A DNA stretch of 25,848 nt from Cerrena zonata. Taxonomy: Eukaryota; Basidiomycota; Agaricomycetes; Polyporales; Cerrenaceae. Positions within the stretch are counted from its first letter, which is position 1. The number at the start of each line of letters is the position of its first letter. Where the stretch lies: the NCBI GenBank assembly GCA_038087015.1, contig JASBNA010000148.1:1-25848 (forward strand), in the 5' to 3' direction. Of this stretch, positions 8,121-17,884 are shown piece by piece. The notes beneath the pieces are model-generated. The model ran no database searches and was not told the origin of the DNA. It was given only the letters and a program-made list of their open reading frames with translations. A program made the position numbers and the translations under genes.

Positions 8121-9128
8121 TGTAAATGTGGTAATAGCAATGTGAGGTCACTTGATGATTATATGGAGAGTCTCAATGGATAGAGGTTGAGAAGTGAAGG
8201 CTATTAGCAAAAGAAAGTAGGTAGTTTGAAGTAGAATTGACCAAGATATAAGGCAAACAACATATGTTTTATGGGAAAAAGCGGAATATGGTATGCTTTT
8301 GAACCTTATTTGGGGTGATGTTGATACCATTGGATAGAGCTCGAGAAATAGAGCCTGGTAGCAAAAGGAAGCATGTGATTTGGATAGAAACTGGGGGAGA
8401 TATGGGGAAAAGAACATATGGGATGTATGTTTTGACAGAAGACTGCCATATATGGTATGTTTTCCGCGTTACATAAGCGAAGACATGACTTATGTTCTCA
8501 TAATTCACTTTGCCGGTGGGCACTGAATACCGGCTATTATATAATCACATTAGTCCATATATAGGTGTGTTACAAACAAATATAGATAAATAATGATGTA
8601 GTTAACTAAGCGCCTAACAAATAATGCCCAAAGCACTTAGTTAACTATGTCATTATCTATTCATATTTGTTTGGAACACGCCCATATATGGACTAATGTG
8701 ATTATATAATAGCCGGTATTCAGTGCCCACCGGCAAAGTGAATTATGAGAACATAAGTCATGTCTTCGCTTATGTAACGCGGAAAACATACCATATATGG
8801 CAGTCTTCTGTCAAAACATATATCCCATATGTTCTTTTCCCCATATCTCCCCCAGTTTCTATCCAAATCACATGCTTCCTTTTGCTACCAGGCTCTATTT
8901 CTCGAGCTCTATCCAATGGTATCAACATCACCCCAAATAAGGTTCAAAAGCATACCATATTCCGCTTTTTCCCATAAAACATATGTTGTTTGCCCTATAT
9001 CTTTGTCAATTTATATCCAAATTACCTCCTTTCTGTTGCTATCATGCTTTATTTTTGAAGCTTCTTTTACTGGTGCATTTTCCTTGTCCCTATCTCTTAC
9101 CCTCCCCTATTATAACATTATTATTTGA
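8121..9128. mobile_element. Foldback/MITE-like element with giant inverted arms
   Basis: The core is the palindrome at 8243-9003, with weaker inverted similarity continuing outward on both sides: left AGCAAAAGAAAGTAGGTAG, right as reverse complement AGCAACAGAAAGGAGGTAA. The right end, ACCCTCCCCTATTATAACA then TTATTATTTGATT (9100-9128), is shared almost word for word with the right end of the element at 14140-14790, which supports it as the true terminus. The left terminus is less certain. It encodes no transposase; the mirrored open frames on the two arms are a consequence of the palindrome. Absence of a coding core and long inverted ends fit a non-autonomous DNA transposon. The superfamily cannot be assigned because target-site duplications are not clear. 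Confidence 0.7.
8243..9003. repeat. Near-perfect palindrome: 368-bp arms, 25-nt loop
   Basis: The left arm, 8243-8610, and right arm, 8636-9003, are reverse complements, with loop 8611-8635. Over the central part of about 300 bp I find only one mismatch (GGATGTATG against GGATATATG). A few more mismatches cluster next to the loop (for example ATATAGGTGTG against ATATGGGCGTG). The arms keep CpG sites (TTCCGCGTTAC, ATAAGCGAAG, GCCGGTGGGC) that are rare in neighbouring decayed sequence. Any transcript through the region would fold into a hairpin of more than 350 bp. Confidence 0.92.
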
Positions 9129-9184
9129 TTAAACCTATAATTTCTATTTTATAAATCTGAAAAGTGATATTTAGGATAGTGATC

Positions 9185-9360
9185 TGCAGGCTAAGGCTTG
9201 AGCTTTTCAAACCTTCAAGCCTGATCTACTATAGGCCTGACCAAGCCCAGCCTTCTGTATAGCTTATAAGATCTTATTGGATGGACTTTGATCTCAGACT
9301 GGCCTTTGTAAGTCATTAAGCTCAGACTCAAATTAGAGTTTTGATCAATCATTAGCCACA
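9185..9360 (+). repeat. Probable hAT terminal region with subterminal AAGCCTGA-type repeats
   Basis: A cluster of related short motifs occurs on both strands: GGCTTGAGCTT, CAAGCCTGA, GGCCTGACCAAGCCCAGCC, AGACTGGCC and AAGCTCAGACTC. Repeated AAGCCTGA/GGCCTGA-type units at the ends of elements are typical of fungal and plant hAT transposons, where the transposase binds subterminal repeats. It lies about 600 bp before the decayed hAT transposase in the same orientation. The exact terminal inverted repeat and 8-bp target duplication could not be fixed. Confidence 0.5.
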
Positions 9361-9789
9361 TACATTCTATTGACTATTAACTGCATGCACCCTATCGACA
9401 TCCATATTCAAGATATTATTTCCATTATCAATTTACATTCTCAGCTTTGATCTAATTCTCAAGATAGCAATATCTCTTCTTTTTGTCTCAGTTAGCTATA
9501 AAACACATCACTATATCTACATATTCAGTTTACCACTGCAAACTAACTGAGAAATTATATGATCCAAATAATTATAGAAAGCTTAAGCTTATTATTTTTT
9601 ATTAGCATAAAACTTGATCTCTTGCATATACAGAGATGATACAACTAGCTATATCTACCAATAGTGCTTATCAATCAAGGTTTTCTTCTTTTATTGTAGC
9701 TGTCTCCTTTCATTTTGACAGCAATCTCTTTAATTTTAGCTCTAGCTTTATAAAGCTTTTTAGCCTCTATTCTTCTAAGCTTTTCAATA

Positions 9790-11460
9790 GCAATTATGTT
9801 AGATAATAACTCAGATGATCCCAAATCTAATAACAATATAGAGAATGTTTATTCTCATATAATTTTTTTTAAATTGATGCTAATAACTGACTGATACTTA
9901 TTACAGAAAATGAAAACTGGCTATGATAGAAGATAAGTTTGGGACTTATTATATTTTGAAGATGATAAATCTGAATCTGAAAATAATGCAGATAAATCTA
10001 AACCAAAAGTTATCTTAACTTTAAAGGTGTGAAAGTAAAAGATACCTCAAAAAAGGCAAGATAAAGTTTTATTGTAATATTACTTTATTAAACTTCTAAT
10101 AATAATAAAATCATTTATTTAGCAACAAACAAAAGAAAGAAAAATACAAATCCAGAGCCTGTCAATAAGAAGGAATTTCTCAAAGATATAAATATTCAGT
10201 TCATTAGAACTGATCTTTCAAACTCAAGCTAGCCTAGCCTTGATATCAACTACTTCTTTGGACCTCAGTTGCAGAAAATATCATCCTCAGATAGTCAGAA
10301 AGACTATAGAGTATGTAAACTTTAGCTATAAGTGTTTCTATTAACTCAGATATTATCTGTTACTAATATTATATAGTAAAATAAAAGAACTATAATATCT
10401 AGTGGCCAATATCTCTATATTAAATTATCATCTAGAGACTCATCATATTGTATATTTATTTATTTCAAGTTTTATGCTTATTATATAGTCTGATCTCAAT
10501 TGATAGGATAAGTATCACAAATAAGTCATTGAGAATTACTTTGTATCCAAATTCTCTAAAGATATATAGAAGTAAAAGATTGCTTAGCAAATACAAAATG
10601 AAATGTCAACAAACTCTCTATCCTCACCTCCAAAATTGCTCAGAATATAGAGCAATAGATCATATTTTGTATGTCATTACTAATCTTTCCACTTAATAAT
10701 GCTTCTGATACTCAGTTGTAATGCCAGCTCTTTATCCAGAGATGAAAGATGCTTATTTTCAATAACACTAGTTTGCTCATCTATAGAAAGAAGCATATAT
10801 CTTAATAAAATCTATTATAAATATTTCTCTATTAAAAAACAGATGATATATCTTGACCTCTCTTTCTCTAGTATATAAAATATTACAAATATATCTACAA
10901 CAAAAAGACTTAGACTGTATTAACAGTGTATAAGCAGCCAACTAAGAAGGCCAAGTTATTATATAAGGTATCTGATAATGATAAGTCTGAAGATGAAAGA
11001 TATATCCTGTCTTTCAATCTACTCAAATTACAGCTCAAAGAATTCAACAACTATCTTAACTCAACAGAATTTCTCCTTAAAAGCATGCCCATAGTTTTAT
11101 TAGTGAGGTGTGAGTAATCTGGATATCATCTTGAAGGATTTTTACTATCTTTTTTTGACTTTTCTTAGTTGAATGCAATCTAATATCTAGTGTAGGCTGC
11201 TATTGCAAGAGACTACCTTTCTATAATGACATCTTTAGTCTCAAATGAATATGCCTCCTCTTAAGGTGGGATTATTATTAGCAAATGATAATCATATCTT
11301 AAGAGCAATATTGTGTCTATAACTACTGTGTAGGCTATCAACTAGTATAGATATTCTCAGAGATAAAAAGGTCACTGAAGGAATTGTGTTTTGCCAGCAT
11401 TGGCCTATTTCCCAAGTAGGAGTGAAAGGAGGCTTATTAGCATCAGCAAGCTTTGAGTCT
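9790..11460 (+). pseudogene. Decayed hAT-family transposase
   Basis: The diagnostic piece is the C-terminal hAT dimerisation region. In one frame starting near 11195 the translation reads AAIARDYLSIMTSLVSNEYA, then SS*GGIIISK, then SYLKSNIV, matching the family pattern ARDYLSIPATSVPSERAFS..G..IS..RNRLK.DIV. About 80 codons upstream is a charged linker (10926-11117, PTKKAKLLYKVSDNDKSEDE followed by LQLKEFNNYLNS), as expected before the dimerisation block. The N-terminal part (9790-10900) is too decayed to read safely; FYCNITLL near 10060 might be a relic of a BED zinc finger, but I would not rely on it. Many stops and frameshifts make it non-functional. hAT transposases act in the nucleus by cutting and pasting elements with short inverted ends. 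Confidence 0.75.
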
Positions 11461-11559
11461 AGCATAGGAAGAGATTTTTATGTCATAGATCAAAGTTTGT
11501 GATCATCAAGGTGTTCTTTTTACACACATTATTATCTATAACTATGCCAGCCTTCTATC
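11461..11559. other. Junction between hAT and pogo remnants
   Basis: CAAGCTTTGAGTCTAGCATAGG near 11447-11468 resembles the hAT subterminal motifs at 9185-9360 and may mark the right end of the hAT element. No target-site duplication was identified. Confidence 0.3.
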
Positions 11560-13200
11560 TGAATATTCAGTTAGATAAATATAGATCAAATAGTTTTTTG
11601 AATATTATTCAGACTTGAAAATTTATTAGACTACTAATCTTAAGCACTACCATATACATGCTTTCAATGCAACCCTAGTTTGTAAATATTTTGATATCCT
11701 CCTTGAGCTCATTATTGAATACAAGATCACTTCTGAGAATATCTACAACATAGATGTAAAGGGTATTTTATTTGACATCAGTAGATAGATTGTAGCATTT
11801 ACTAACTGGGATCAGAAAGTGATATATCAGGTTGGTAATGGTAACTATGAGTTTGTTACTATTATTAAGTATGTTTGTACAGATTATCTATATAAAAAAT
11901 GCATAGAAATTTTGAGTGAGAACAGGATAATCTATATCATACAAGATAAATATATTTACAATTATCATTTGTATATTTAAGTTCCAAGATATTCTAGTAT
12001 CTCATTTTTCTTCAATAATTGGACTGACTAAGAACTAGATAGTGAGTAGTTAGAGAAGGATTTTAAGTCTATAACTGCAGCTCACAATATCTCCAGTGGT
12101 CATTATCTTTTTATTCTTGCACTTTACAATCTTGCCAGTTTGCAGAGAAGCATAATAGATTTATTTTATATTTACCATCTCATATCATACATGCTCTTCA
12201 ATTATGTGATGTAGTGATATTCTCACCTTAGATATCACTATGGAAGGCTGAAGTTAACACTGCTTCCTGAAATAACATCTCTATTAATAAACACAATTTT
12301 CTCTTTCACTATTATGCTGCATGGACTTAAGCATTCAAGCCTGAGATCATATAAGCTGTATTTCATAAAACTAGAATTTTCTCATTTAATCTTGAGGTTA
12401 CTGATTCAGTTTTGTTTGAACTTTTCAAAAATACTATCTCACAATTTGCCCAGCTTTTATCTGCTCAGCTTCCTTCCATTCTTATTCCTATACCCTTAGA
12501 GCCTCTGACATCAATTATATCATACACTACTTTTGTACTATCAAAATCTCTAGTATTAGCTATATCCCAAACTACTCCTATCACCAGTTTTGCTCTATCA
12601 ACGATTACTGATGTAATCTTCTAGTCTAGTATTGCAACAGAGGCTAGTGAGGTTTTATCTCCTACTTTCACTATTTATTTACAATATCACATTGAATTAT
12701 CACTCAAGCTGTCAATAACTACATTATATATAGACTTGTTGTCTCAAAATAGCTGCTTATATGATCTTCCACAATAGGCTAGGGTGTAGCTTAAGCAATC
12801 TTATGCTCAGATAAATCTTATAGATGCTAAGAATAGTTAACTTCAAGAACAGCTTTTGGGAAAGTTATAAAAATGCAGCAAGAAAACTGGTAGCAACTAT
12901 GCTCATCATATAACATCTGAGGAGCAGCTTATAAAGCTTGCCTTTCTTGATTGGAAGAAGAATAGTGCAGATATACATTTTCAGGTAAAAGAGATATTTC
13001 ATCAATGACAGACTATTATCATTCAGTACTATAAAAACCTAGTATTCAAAGAGAAGGCTGAGAAGCAAGAGCAATACCAACTAGCTTGAGAGATAAAAAA
13101 GGCTGTAGCAGAGAGAGAGAAGCAGGCTCTCTAAGTGGGCAGAGAAGAAAAGGTGGTTATTAAGCTCATATTTATCTGAAAACTTACACTGCTTTTAGCT
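11560..13200 (+). pseudogene. Decayed pogo/Fot1-type (DDE_1) transposase
   Basis: A reading frame of about 540 codons can be followed with one frameshift near 12150-12175. In order it shows the end of a CENP-B-like helix-turn-helix (FFEYYSDLKIY, stop in place of Trp, TTNLKHY), then the first catalytic Asp in ENIYNIDVKGILF (family: N-M-D-E-K-G). Next come TNWDQKVIYQVGNGNYEFVT, a WTD.ELDSE.LEKDF block, the PSHIIHALQLCDVVIFSPL motif (family: PSHTTH.LQP.DV..F.PL) at 12175-12231, and WKAEVNTAS. Then follow AFKPEII.AVFHKTRIF, a Ser/Thr/Pro-rich linker (12412-12624), and a basic coiled tail (LQEQLLGKL; SKKTGSNYAHHITSEEQL; EIKKAVAEREKQAL). The catalytic DGHNSH box near 12115 is unreadable. At least ten stops lie in frame. 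The family integrates at TA dinucleotides; ends were not found. Confidence 0.88.
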
Positions 13201-13805
13201 AGTGAGACCAAAGCAAAAAGAAAAACAAAAAATCACAGTTGAAGCAAGCTACAAAAAAATTGACCTAGATATCTTAGGCTCAAATTATTTTGAGTCTGAG
13301 AAGCTACCAAACTATCTATTTCTACTACCACTTACCTTTCCAGAGTCTACTACTAATAAGCCTAGTCTCTCAAAATGCAATCTAATATAAAAAGTATTCT
13401 CTCTCTTATCAAAAAACATCAATTGATGTCACTTTTCATATGTCTCTTATACATATTGTCTTTGCTCTTGATAGAGTGCCTGTATAATTATGCAGGCCAC
13501 CTAATATAGACTACTTTTCAGTTCACAGTTGAAAATAAAGTCTTTGATAAAAAATATTTATAGGTTGATATATATATAATATTTTTTAAAATCAAAAGAT
13601 TTCTGTATTATATATTTAAAAACCTAAGTAATATACTATAGGCTATATCAGCTACTTTAGTATAGAACTAATATTATATTTTGCAAAAAAAAACATAACC
13701 TAGACTGCTTCCTAATCTATGACAGTAGATAATGAGCTATCTTTTATCAATCATATCTTTGAAGATGCTGTTTATTATATGTTGAAAGATTGCAGAGTAG
13801 TTGCA
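13201..13805. other. A+T-rich tail of the pogo remnant and spacer
   Basis: A lysine-rich frame continues for about 60 codons after the transposase tail (13202-13390). Beyond this the sequence is extremely A+T-rich (AT runs at 13569-13630), with short frames only. I see no gene or repeat relation here. Confidence 0.35.
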
Positions 13806-14117
13806 TAATTATGATTTCTGAGGTATGTAGATATTGTTTTTTTTGTACAAACTTTGCTAGGGCACTTGTACTGTGATGTAAAATATCAACAGTCCTTAGC
13901 CTAAGGTTTATACTCAATTTTGTCTAACTCATATTTTTGCAACTACTGTATATTTTACTATTAAAGTTTGACCACAGAATCACTTAAAGTTTGTACTATA
14001 AGTCACTCTCTTACAAAAAGAGAATTAATAAAAAAAATGTTGAGATATGAGCAAAATAGAGATTTGAGAAAATTGTGAGATAGCTGGCACTTGTTGAACC
14101 CTAGAGTAGAGTTGACC
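13806..14117 (+). repeat. 300-bp interspersed repeat, copy C
   Basis: This is the third copy of the family at 3744-4046 (inverted) and 7001-7316. It opens with ATTATGATTTCTGAGG, shares AACTTTGCTAGGGCACTTGTA, AAAGTTTGTACTATAAGTCAC and GTTGAGATATGAGCAAAATA, and ends CACTTGTTGAACCCTAGAG. The terminal hairpin is decayed here to AACCCTA-GAG-TAGAGTT. It runs within about 25-90 bp into the foldback-type element at 14140, as copy B does. Confidence 0.75.
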
Positions 14118-14139
14118 TTATGGTAGTGTAAATTAGTAT

Positions 14140-14790
14140 GAATGCGAGAATGCAAGTAATCTTATCTTATCAAATAATTGAATGAATAGTACCACTAGAT
14201 AGAGCGGAAGAAATAAAGCATAATGAAAGGAGATGATTTGAATATAAATTGAGAGAGATATAGAGTAAAAAATATATATTTTATGAGAAAAAAGCAGAAT
14301 ATGGTATGTTTTTAAACCTTATTAATAGTGATATGAGCATTATTAGATAGAGCTCAAAAAATAAAGCCTAATAGCAAAAGAAAACATGTGATGTGAATAG
14401 AAACTAGAGGAGCTAGGGGGAAAATAACATATAGAGTATATATTATAGCAGAATGATGCCATGTATAGTATGTTTTCTGTCTTACATAAGCAAGAATATG
14501 AGTTATGTTTTTAGAGTTCACTTTGCTCATAGATGCTTAAAGCCAGCTATTATATAAGCATATTAGCTTATATCTAGGCATGGTGCAAACAAATATAAAT
14601 AAACAATAGCATAGTGAACTAGGCATCTAAGCAATAATACACTTCATATGTTGTTTGCTCTATATCTCTGTCAATTCATATCCAAATCACCTCCTTTCTG
14701 TTGCTACCATGCTCTATTTTCTGAGCTCTTTCTACTGGTGCTTTTTATTTGTTCCTATCTCTTACCCTCCACTATCATAACATTATTATT
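14140..14790 (+). mobile_element. Foldback/MITE-like element, older copy with shortened right arm
   Basis: The left part (from about 14200) aligns with the left palindrome arm: GATAGAGCTCAAAAAATAAAG, GTATAGTATGTTTTCTGTC, CAGCTATTATATAAGCATATTA. The right part (14645-14790) aligns in the same orientation with 8980-9128, ending in ACATTATTATTTGATT. Left and right ends are inverted repeats of each other over roughly 100 bp (ATAAAGCATAATGAAAGGAG against the reverse complement of CTCCTTTCTGTTGCTACCAT). Relative to the palindrome, most of the right arm is missing, as if deleted from the loop outward. Many C-to-T and G-to-A differences mark it as old. It has no coding capacity. Confidence 0.7.
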
Positions 14791-15059
14791 TGATTTATAT
14801 ATTGAACAATGCTCTAGGTAAGTTGTGGACTATTTGGGAGAAAAAAGTAGTGAGACATTGATTAATTGAGCAAGCATTTGTTATGCAGTGACATATTTGA
14901 GTGATTAGACTCTTATGTGCATTAGGCAATTTGTGACACAAAATGTAACATCCTGTGAAATGCTGAAACCTGTAATAGCCACCTACTCATAGATAACAGT
15001 TGCTATACAGACTCTAAAGTTGAATCTCTTTTTATCTGTAGATATTATATTCAGCTATA
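14791..15059. other. Spacer, no gene seen
   Basis: This is less extreme in A+T than its neighbours but has only short frames and no recognised repeat. Confidence 0.35.
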
Positions 15060-16265
15060 ATAAACAAGTATATTATTTCACAACTTCCACTCAAGATATA
15101 TACTAACATTCTACCTAGTTATCAAGCTATCATCAACAGCCTAAAACCTATAATTGCTAATCTTCTAAGCTCAGACACCAACTGTCTAATGACATTTGGA
15201 AGCAGGATTTCTGGACATAAGTTGTAGGTATACCTGACATAACAAAAGTTTGCATAGAAGCTAATAGCTATTTCAGTCATGATATGAGAAATGAAAGCCT
15301 GAAACTGTTGTCATCACAGCTTGAACAATTTGAGACTATTGTAAGAGGTATATTATATGTATGGGTGTGAAACAAATGTGTAATTGCTATTAGCAGATAT
15401 ATATTCTACTAGTGGTCATGTGCTAGAAAAAGATAGTAAGAGCAAAGACCTTCTGAAAACTGTCCACTATGACCTAGAGGATATTACATATAAGCATGAT
15501 GACTTGCTAGACATTGTGAAATACAAGGATAATAGAGACCTAGATGGTAGGAGATGCAATAACAAATGTGAACCTAGAGATTTTGAGAATAGTGAGAGCA
15601 GTGAGAATAATAATGATAGAAAAGAGAAAGGTAAGGCACAGAAAGCTAAGAGTGAGGTTAGTGCTAGACCATATCTTTATAAGGTCAGTTAGTTGTTGAG
15701 CTTCAAATTTAAGAAATTTGCTTACTCAGCATTTTATAAGATAGCATGAATATTTTGAAAGATAAATATATATTGTCTAAAGAAAGTATCCCACAACCTA
15801 GAACTTTAAAGTATATATATTATGACTCTTATATAATCTGAACTAATAGGTAAATATAAACAGTATCTAAATTTCTCTACTTTGATTCAAATAAGTCACA
15901 CCATCTCTTAGCATTCTATTAGATTCTGAATGAGTTTTATAAGTTCAATAGATACTATCTCATATATTGTATATATGGCAATGTTGTTTCATTTAGTCAT
16001 GTATTTATATACTTTGAGAGTGGGAGTCAGCAGATACTCCAGTTTCAATCACTATCACACCAAGAGGTATAATGCTGTGCATAGCAAGACTTGCTCTGAT
16101 AATAAGCTCTATATACAACTTCTGAATAGGTTATAAGAGCTTGGCTTCAACCAATGCAATATTTTAGATCAATCTGGTGATGTCTCTGAAAATAGTAATA
16201 AATAATTGCAGTCAATGTTATTTAAGGATATGCTCAAGCTACCATAGAACAATCCAGATCTAACT
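15060..16265 (+). pseudogene. Unrecognised decayed coding region interrupted by a MITE
   Basis: Several stretches read like protein. Near 15290 is MRNESLKLLSSQLEQFETIV. From 15384 to 15692 is an uninterrupted acidic and basic, low-complexity frame (KTVHYDLEDITYKHDDLLDI, then NSESSENNNDRKEKGKAQKA). From about 15890 there is HHLLAFY.ILNEFYKFNRYY, then GNVVSFSHVFIYFESGSQQI, and after a frame change YNAVHSKTCSDNKLYIQLLN and ELGFNQCNILDQSGDVSENS up to NNPDLTIY at 16265. Stops between them are mostly TAG/TAA that single C-to-T changes would create. The 15384 frame has no ATG at its left end. I recognise no domain; the arrangement suggests one old gene or element ORF, and the MITE at 16270 sits in its end. 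Confidence 0.4.
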
Positions 16266-16269
16266 ATCT

Positions 16270-16682
16270 ACTAGGTATAATACAGAATCTTTAAGCCTAA
16301 AAAATCCCAGCTTTTTTACTAGATTTTGCACTTTAAAAAATCAAAAAAGATTTAAAATAATTGTAAAATTTTTTATAGTTAAAGAAATAAAAGGATTCTG
16401 AATCTTTAGTTTCATAGAATTCTCTATCACTAAATCAACTTGTTAACTTATCAACTTATTTACTAACAATCTAATATAGTTATAAGTGAACTAGTAAGTA
16501 GGTCAATAGACCTGTAGGTTAAGTGATAGAAGTTTTTCTGAGACTAAAGATTCAGAATCTTTTTATTTCTTTAACTATAAAAGATTTTACAATTATTTTA
16601 ATCTTTTTTGATTTTTTAAAGTGCAAAATCTAGTAAAAAAGCTGGGATTTTTTAGGCTTAAAGATTCTGTATTATACCTAGT
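16270..16682. mobile_element. 413-bp MITE with 144-bp terminal inverted repeats
   Basis: The left arm (16270-16413) and right arm (16539-16682) are reverse complements with only a few mismatches. Both begin ACTAGGTATAATACAGAATC and pass through AGCCTAAAAAATCCCAGC, TTTGCACTTTAAAAAATC and GATTCTGAATCTTTAGT. The 125-bp centre shows weaker inverted similarity (CTATCACTAA against TTAAGTGATAG), so the whole unit can fold on itself. If the element proper starts GGTATAATACAG, it is flanked on each side by TA, the target duplication of Tc1/mariner/pogo transposons. A decayed pogo transposase lies 3 kb upstream, but its ends are unknown, so mobilisation by it is only a possibility. There is no coding capacity. 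High arm identity in decayed surroundings suggests a fairly recent insertion. Confidence 0.88.
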
Positions 16683-17300
16683 GATCACTTCTATCAACTC
16701 TATATCTAGTTTACCTGTATACTAAGGTATATTGTTGCAACAATTATCAATATCTCTTTCTATATTGAGAGATCTTTTTGAAAACCCACCAAAGGAAGGA
16801 TGCAGTATGTGAAAAGTGAATCAATACCATTGTGATAGTATAATCTCTTTTAATAGCTAGTTGCATATCAAGTATTCTAAAAATATTTCTTATTGTCTGA
16901 GTCTTTTATTGCATATCTTGTCAAAGTATTATAATAGTGGTAAAATAATGCTAGATAGCTTTATTAATGTTTTTTTAACTTATAGAACTATTTGTTATAT
17001 AAATGATAGAGTTAACATTGCCTGAATACAATAGATATTTGTACATAGATGATAGCAGTTGTACAAAGTTACTAGCACAGATTATATTAATACTATCAAA
17101 TAGTTTTTCTTTATTTCTAAATGTATTGCATATTTTAGTATATATACTATATAAGCTTCTATTGGAGATAAGCAATCTCACAGTTTTGTATAGAGATTCT
17201 GTGCTACTGATACAAAACTCAAGCATTGTTTGCTGTCAGTTGATATTCATTTTACCTTTCTATTTTAGAAGCTTAAAGTTGTGAGCTAGCTAGAAATGGT
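16683..17300 (+). pseudogene. Possible continuation of the MITE-split coding region
   Basis: Directly after the MITE a frame gives HFYQLYI, FTCILRYIVATIINISFYIE and KPTKGRMQYVKSESIPL. From 16985 both strands are open for about 80 codons. The plus frame includes IELTLPEYNRYLYIDDSSCT and a hydrophobic stretch; the minus frame is probably its shadow. None is recognised. Residues fit the same style as 15890-16265 (Tyr- and Ile-rich after C-to-T decay), so this may be the 3' part of the same old ORF. Confidence 0.3.
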
Positions 17301-17884
17301 AAAGATTGAGAGATACAAAATAATATTATCTGAAAAATATTTAAGCATCTAATTTATAAAGTTTATCAATGTATTAGATATTGATATCTTTTCCCCTCTA
17401 AATTTAGTACAGAAGCATATACAGACTTAATATCTACTACCATGAGCTACAAAAAAATATTCAAATTAAAAACTCTTTAATATTCAATCCTATAATATAT
17501 GATATCTACAATCTAGTAGTCAGTTTCTCAATAAACTATGACTATAAGCTTTACTCTTATAAACTATCTCATAATCTGCTTGCAATATAAGTTAATTAAA
17601 TGCCTATCAATTGATAAAAGTGTATATTAACTTATGTTACTTGTATTTATTTTTACTGCTAATATTTTGTGAACTTTCTTCTATACCTATTCTACTCTAT
17701 CTCTTTGTACAGATATGAGATCTAATAGTTTAAGTTGCTTCAAAATGCTCATTTAATTATTAGTTTGCTGTAACTTCTCTATAGTAGTAACTCAAATATT
17801 ATTATTCTGTTCTTCTCTCTATTTAGTCATAGGCTTGGGTGATAAGACTAGGCCCTTTAAGTATCATATAGCCCTTTTGTGCTT
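17301..17884. other. A+T-rich, no certain gene
   Basis: Short Tyr/Leu-rich frames (for example near 17440, YELQKNIQIKNSLIFN) could be remnants of coding sequence. Clustered stops prevent any call, and no repeat relation was noticed. Confidence 0.3.

Noticed and set aside
8269..8977. Two identical 84-codon open frames on opposite strands (8523-8269 minus and 8723-8977 plus).
   Set aside because: They are the same sequence on the two arms of the palindrome. Other family copies do not keep the frame, so this is DNA-level symmetry and not a conserved protein.
16975..17284. Opposing 83- and 93-codon frames as a gene pair.
   Set aside because: They overlap on opposite strands in A+T-rich sequence, so at least one is a shadow. 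The plus frame is noted only as possible decayed coding sequence.
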